Made by a program: the position numbers and the translations under genes. DNA of 19,296 bases from Candidatus Parabacteroides intestinavium (GTDB lineage Bacteria; Bacteroidota; Bacteroidia; Bacteroidales; Tannerellaceae). This document shows, piece after piece, positions 15,759 to 19,296 of this stretch. Each line of letters begins with the position of its first letter. Position 1 is the first letter of the stretch. The stretch is from contig DWYO01000047.1 in assembly GCA_019118725.1 (NCBI GenBank), positions 1 to 19,296 of the forward strand, given 5' to 3'. The notes under the pieces are model-generated. The model did no database searches and was not told the origin of the DNA. It saw only the letters and a list, made by a program, of their open reading frames with translations.

Positions 15759-16283
15759 ATGAAAAACGAATTCATACGATCACTTTCAAAAGAAAAGCTG
15801 ATTCAATTACTCGAAGATTATTCCAAGAACTGGCTGGCCATGGACGGGGTCTGGTTCCAATCCGTTGAACAAACCCGGGGTATGGACGAAGCCATGCGCC
15901 ATGACGCCGAGGCTTGGCGCAGATATACCCTTATCGAAGCCAAGCGTATCAAGCAATTCCTGAACCTGCCTGAACACCCCGGTCTGGAGGGACTTGCTCT
16001 CGCCTTGCAATTACGCTTCTATGCCAATCTGAATGAAGCGGACTTGATTTGGAATGAGGATAAGACTACCCTCACCTATCGCACACGCGAATGTCGTGTC
16101 CAGCGGGCCCGGGAACGCAAAGGAATGCAGTTTCATCCGTGCAAGTCGGTAGGAGAAATCGAATATGCCGGATTTGCCCATACCATCGATTCGCGTATCA
16201 CCTGCACATGTCTGAGTTGCTTTCCGGACGTTACCGACCCCGGATGCTGTTGTGCCTGGCGTTTTGAATTAGAGAAATTATAG
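15759..16283 (+). CDS. DUF6125-like Cys-rich cytosolic protein
   Basis: A 174-residue protein of unknown function. It opens with MKNEFIRSLSKEKLIQLLED and continues with YSKNWLAMDGVWFQSVE, a pattern I associate with the uncharacterised DUF6125 family of anaerobic bacteria (from memory, unverified). There is no signal peptide or membrane segment. The middle is helical and charged, with an Arg-rich stretch at RECRVQRARERKG. The C-terminus is notable for six cysteines in a short span (CTCLSCF then PGCCCAW), which could bind a metal or iron-sulfur cluster, or act in redox chemistry. An in-frame ATG at 15735 or GTG at 15654 would lengthen it, but the promoter position and the conserved-looking beginning favour 15759. 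It stands alone, divergent from the oxidoreductase cluster; the next gene has its own promoter. Confidence 0.75.
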   Translation: MKNEFIRSLSKEKLIQLLEDYSKNWLAMDGVWFQSVEQTRGMDEAMRHDAEAWRRYTLIEAKRIKQFLNLPEHPGLEGLALALQLRFYANLNEADLIWNEDKTTLTYRTRECRVQRARERKGMQFHPCKSVGEIEYAGFAHTIDSRITCTCLSCFPDVTDPGCCCAWRFELEKL

Positions 16284-16291
16284 TAAATTTG
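16263..16291 (+). promoter_or_regulatory. Promoter of the S9 peptidase gene
   Basis: TAAATTTG (16284-16291) is an exact -7 consensus starting right after the previous stop codon, and TTTG (16263-16266) upstream gives a 17-nt spacing, slightly shorter than ideal. The predicted start near 16298 leaves about 26 nt before the ATG at 16324. Confidence 0.55.
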
Positions 16292-16323
16292 CACGTCTGA
16301 AAACATTAAAGAACTACATATTT

Positions 16324-18759
16324 ATGAAGAAAACATGGATACTCGGGGTGGTCTGTGCGACTCTTTCGGTACAGACCTTGATGGCGGAAGTTCCGGAAAG
16401 GCTTCCGGGATATATACAAGCCGAAAAATTCACGAAAGAGAAATTAAACACAATGCTTTTCTCCACAACGGTAGACCCACATTGGTTCCAACAGGGAAAC
16501 CGGTTCTGGTATGAGTATAAAACGAGCAACGGGCGGGTATGGTATGTCGTTGATCCCGTAATGAAAAAGAAGACTCCGCTTTTCAACCTGGATAAATTGG
16601 CGGCTGAAATTACGGAAATTGTAAAAGATCCTTTTACCGCCCAGCAATTACCCATCGAGAAACTGGAGGCGCAACCGGACGGAAAGACCTTTACCTTCCA
16701 GATAACCTCTTCGAAAGAGGCGCCCAAAGATTCTATCCATAATAAGGACGGAAAGAAAAAACAGGTATTTTATTTCTCCTACAATTATCCGGAACAGAAA
16801 CTCACCTGGCTGGAAGAGCAAAAGGAAGATGTAAAATATCCGGAATGGGCATCATTCTCGCCCGACGGAAAAACCGTGGTTTATGCCAAGGACTTGAATC
16901 TCTACCGGATGACTCGTGCTGATTATGAGAAGCTGAAAAAGGATGAAAAGGACAGTACGGTGGTGGATGTCCAGTTGACTACCTTCGGGGTAAAGGATTT
17001 CGGATTTGGCCAGCCTTACAGCCTTTTGAATACGGATACGCTCTGTAACGGGAAACGCAAGCGGGTGTGGGGAATCGTCTGGTCTCCCGATTCGAAATAC
17101 TTCGCGGTTACTACCTCGGACGAACGGAAAGTCAAGGATCTGTGGGTCATCAACTCGATGGCTTCTCCCCGTCCTACTTTGGAATCCTACAAGTATCAGA
17201 TGCCGGGTGAGATGGAAGCTCCCATCGAACACCTCTATGTGTTCAATATGGAGAATAATACCTACAAAGAAATCAAGACGGATGCCTTCAAGAATCAAAC
17301 AATCAGCCTGGCTCGCAAGCCTCGCCTACAGAAACAACGCGATGCACACGAGGTGTCGACCGAATGGCTGGGCGATGCGAACCATTTCTACCTGACCCGT
17401 TCAAGCCGGGATTTGCACCGGATTGATATCTGTTCGTACACGTTAGGCGAAGATTCCATCCGCCCGCTTATCGAAGAGCGCATGAATACCTATCAGGAGG
17501 TACGTCCTCTGGCTATCCTGAACGGAGGCAAAGAGATGATTCATTGGAGCGAACGGGACGGATGGGCACATCTGTACCTGTATGACGGAGACGGGAACCT
17601 GAAGAACCGTATTACGCAAGGGCCCTGGCATGTAGACCAGATTGTCAAGGTGGATGAAAAGAACCGGGTGGTTTACTTCCTGGCCAACGGACGGGAAAAG
17701 GACGAGAATCCTTATTACGAACATCTGTATCGGGCGAATCTGGACGGGACGGGCCTGCAACTCGTGACGAAAGGGAATTATTTCCATGCGCCTTCGGTGG
17801 ATGACAACGCGCAATTCATCGTCAATAACTATTCGCGGGTGAATACGGTCCCGAAGACGGATTTATTGGATAACACCGGACGTAAGGTGATGGATTTGGA
17901 AGAAAGTGATTTCTCTCAATTATTGGCCGCCGGATATCAGTTCCCCGAACCTTTTACGGTAAAGGCCGCTGATGGTGTAACGGATTTATATGGCGTGATG
18001 TATAAACCTTTCAATTTTGATTCGACAAAGGTATATCCGGTGATTGATTATGTCTATCCGGGTCCGCAGGTCGAGGCAACGGTTTATCCTTTCACCCGGA
18101 TGAGTGTACGTACCGACCGATTGGCACAAGCGGGATTCGTAGTTATCACGGTAGGTAATCGCGGAGGACATCCCAGCCGTTCGAAATGGTATCATAATTA
18201 TGGATATGGGAACCTGCGTGATTATGGATTGGCGGATCAAAAGGCCGCTATCGAACAATTAGCCAACCGGTATGCGTTTATCGACATCAACCGGGTCGGA
18301 ATTCATGGGCATTCCGGAGGTGGATTTATGTCTACCGCCGCAATCCTGCAATATCCGGATTTCTTCAAGACGGCTGTATCGTGTGCGGGAAATCATGATA
18401 ACCGGATCTATAACCGTTGGTGGAGCGAGACGCATCATGGCGTGAAGGAGCAGATATCCGAGAAAGGAGATACCACTTTCCTGTATAGCATCAAGACCAA
18501 CGAGGAGATTGCCAAGCAGCTGAAAGGACACTTGCTCTTGGTGCATGGAGATATTGACAATAACGTACATCCGGGCAATACGCTTCGCGTGGTCGACGCT
18601 TTGATCCGTGCGGGCAAGCGTTTCGATATGCTGATCTTGCCCCAACAAAGACATGGGTTTGGGGACATGGATGAATATTTTTATTGGCGTATGGTCGATT
18701 ACTTCTCTAAGAACCTGTTAGGGAAACAAGAGGAGTCGGTAGATATTCCACGCCGGTAA
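16324..18759 (+). CDS. Secreted S9-family prolyl/dipeptidyl-peptidase IV-type serine protease
   Basis: An 811-residue exopeptidase of the S9 family, which removes dipeptides from peptides, often after proline or alanine, in the periplasm or at the surface. MKKTWILGVVCATLSVQTLMAEV is a signal peptide with cleavage after LMA. An N-terminal beta-propeller (about 45-535, with repeats such as FSPDGK and WSPDSK) leads to an alpha/beta-hydrolase domain (about 545-800). The catalytic triad is Ser664 (HGHSGGGF), Asp745 (GDIDNNVHPGNT) and His777 (QQRHGFG). Tyr578 in VYPGPQ is the likely oxyanion-hole residue. The nucleophile motif GHSGG differs from the GWSYGG of classical DPP IV, so the specificity may differ. 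It has its own promoter and is followed immediately by a perfect hairpin. It presumably helps peptide scavenging, as may the M20 dipeptidase nearby. Confidence 0.95.
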   Translation: MKKTWILGVVCATLSVQTLMAEVPERLPGYIQAEKFTKEKLNTMLFSTTVDPHWFQQGNRFWYEYKTSNGRVWYVVDPVMKKKTPLFNLDKLAAEITEIVKDPFTAQQLPIEKLEAQPDGKTFTFQITSSKEAPKDSIHNKDGKKKQVFYFSYNYPEQKLTWLEEQKEDVKYPEWASFSPDGKTVVYAKDLNLYRMTRADYEKLKKDEKDSTVVDVQLTTFGVKDFGFGQPYSLLNTDTLCNGKRKRVWGIVWSPDSKYFAVTTSDERKVKDLWVINSMASPRPTLESYKYQMPGEMEAPIEHLYVFNMENNTYKEIKTDAFKNQTISLARKPRLQKQRDAHEVSTEWLGDANHFYLTRSSRDLHRIDICSYTLGEDSIRPLIEERMNTYQEVRPLAILNGGKEMIHWSERDGWAHLYLYDGDGNLKNRITQGPWHVDQIVKVDEKNRVVYFLANGREKDENPYYEHLYRANLDGTGLQLVTKGNYFHAPSVDDNAQFIVNNYSRVNTVPKTDLLDNTGRKVMDLEESDFSQLLAAGYQFPEPFTVKAADGVTDLYGVMYKPFNFDSTKVYPVIDYVYPGPQVEATVYPFTRMSVRTDRLAQAGFVVITVGNRGGHPSRSKWYHNYGYGNLRDYGLADQKAAIEQLANRYAFIDINRVGIHGHSGGGFMSTAAILQYPDFFKTAVSCAGNHDNRIYNRWWSETHHGVKEQISEKGDTTFLYSIKTNEEIAKQLKGHLLLVHGDIDNNVHPGNTLRVVDALIRAGKRFDMLILPQQRHGFGDMDEYFYWRMVDYFSKNLLGKQEESVDIPRR

Positions 18760-18792
18760 GAAGCTGTTTGGAATAAATTCCAAACAGCTTCT
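18759..18792 (+). repeat. Perfect palindrome abutting the S9 peptidase stop codon
   Basis: A 16-bp arm (18759-18774) is exactly repeated in inverse at 18777-18792, separated by AA, starting on the last base of the TAA stop. On RNA it would be a strong hairpin and probably ends or protects the peptidase transcript, but it is followed by an A run, not a T run, so it is not a typical intrinsic terminator. Half of it recurs at 12307-12332, marking it as a dispersed repeat. Confidence 0.75.
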
Positions 18793-18813
18793 AAAAAAGA
18801 GTTAAGTATTCTG

Positions 18814-18870
18814 TTTGTGAGTTTTTGAGTTTGCCGGTTTGTATAACTTAATGACTCAAGAACTCACAAA
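18814..18870 (+). promoter_or_regulatory. Long stem-loop just upstream of the HMA-AraC regulator gene
   Basis: A 17-bp stem with one G:U pair joins 18814-18830 (TTTGTGAGTTTTTGAGT) to 18854-18870 around a 23-nt loop; CTG (18811-18813) and CAG (18875-18877) can add pairs after a small bulge. It ends 15 nt before the ATG at 18886 and has no T tract, so it may be a leader structure, an operator, or a processed end for the upstream peptidase mRNA. No convincing promoter for the regulator was found in 18793-18885. Confidence 0.5.
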
Positions 18871-18885
18871 CGAACAGGCTATTAT

Positions 18886-19296
18886 ATGTCAGAAACGGTT
18901 TTACATATCAAGAATATGGTTTGCCCGCGGTGCATCATGGCCGTAAGGGATGTATTGGGGCAATTGGACTTTCCCGTGCTCTCGGTCGAATTGGGGAAAG
19001 CGATAGTGGGCAGGATCCCGAACGAACAGGAAATGGCCCAATTGCGGGAAAAATTACAGGCCATCGGATTCGAACTGATTGATGATAAACGCCTGCAAAT
19101 GGTGGAGAAGATTAAAGATAGCATTATCGAATTGGTACATTACCGGAACAACGATTTAAAGATCAACCTGTCTGATTATCTCATGGATAAATGCCATTCC
19201 GATTATAGTCACCTAAGCAAACTCTTTTCAGAGGTATGTGGCGTCACCATTGAAAAATATTTTATCGCTCAAAAAATAGAACGTGTCAAGGAATTG
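18886..19296 (+). CDS. HMA-domain/AraC-type transcriptional regulator, partial (cut by window end)
   Basis: The frame is open from ATG 18886 to the last base (137 codons) with no stop, so the 3' end is outside. Residues about 4-66 form a heavy-metal-associated fold with the metal motif MVCPRC (Cys13, Cys16), as in copper chaperones. From about 75 the sequence becomes an AraC/XylS-type DNA-binding domain: the first helix-turn-helix region has LSDYLMDKCHSDYSHLSKLFSEVCGVTIEKYFIAQKIERVKEL (95-137). Related HMA-AraC proteins occur in Bacteroidetes, typically about 185-190 residues and often near metal-efflux genes (family recollection). The natural reading is a metal-responsive regulator in which Cys13/Cys16 bind Cu(I) or a similar ion and alter DNA binding (inference). 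Its targets may lie to the right of the window. Confidence 0.85.
   Translation, partial: MSETVLHIKNMVCPRCIMAVRDVLGQLDFPVLSVELGKAIVGRIPNEQEMAQLREKLQAIGFELIDDKRLQMVEKIKDSIIELVHYRNNDLKINLSDYLMDKCHSDYSHLSKLFSEVCGVTIEKYFIAQKIERVKEL

Noticed and set aside
18759..18800. Canonical intrinsic terminator after the S9 peptidase gene
   Set aside because: The stem is strong but is followed by an A run with no T tract, so it is listed as a palindromic repeat rather than a standard terminator.

Overview
The window reads as a chromosomal segment of a gut-type Bacteroidales bacterium, most likely Bacteroides or Parabacteroides (the genus is inference). Three things point there: a SusC/SusD outer-membrane nutrient pair, Ser-type sulfatases with export signals, and promoters that follow the Bacteroidetes pattern (TTTG about 19 nt upstream of TAnnTTTG) with no obvious Shine-Dalgarno sequences. 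No RNA gene, CRISPR array or insertion sequence was seen.

Left edge (1-353): two perfect 58-bp inverted repeats (1-58 and 211-268) enclose 152 bp. This encloses a good Bacteroidetes promoter that points left, away from the susC gene beginning at 354. The layout is that of a phase-variable invertible promoter captured in the OFF orientation for the susC/susD pair. It is the most interesting element in the window.

Plus-strand block (354-8399): susC-like and susD-like genes, with no enzyme gene beside them, are followed by a long hairpin. Then comes a housekeeping unit with its own promoter: pheT (phenylalanyl-tRNA synthetase beta chain) and yebC, closed by a hairpin terminator at 8440-8467.

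Minus-strand block (15504 down to 8480): six tightly spaced genes form a probable operon read from a promoter at 15529-15559. In order of transcription they are an FMN-dependent nitronate monooxygenase/FabK-like oxidoreductase, an M20 dipeptidase, an exported nitrilase-fold amidohydrolase, two exported S1-family sulfatases (both with serine at the formylglycine site, so dependent on an anaerobic maturase not in the window) and a Cof-type HAD phosphatase. The sulfatases suggest desulfation of host or dietary sulfated glycans; the joint role of the other genes is unclear.

Right plus-strand block (15759-end): a DUF6125-like Cys-rich cytosolic protein, a secreted S9 dipeptidyl-peptidase IV-type serine protease, an intergenic region with two strong hairpins, and the first 137 codons of a regulator that fuses a heavy-metal-associated (CxxC) domain to an AraC-type DNA-binding domain, cut by the window end. 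A 26-bp sequence forming one half of the hairpin after the protease gene recurs at the end of the nitrilase gene, indicating a dispersed repeat.
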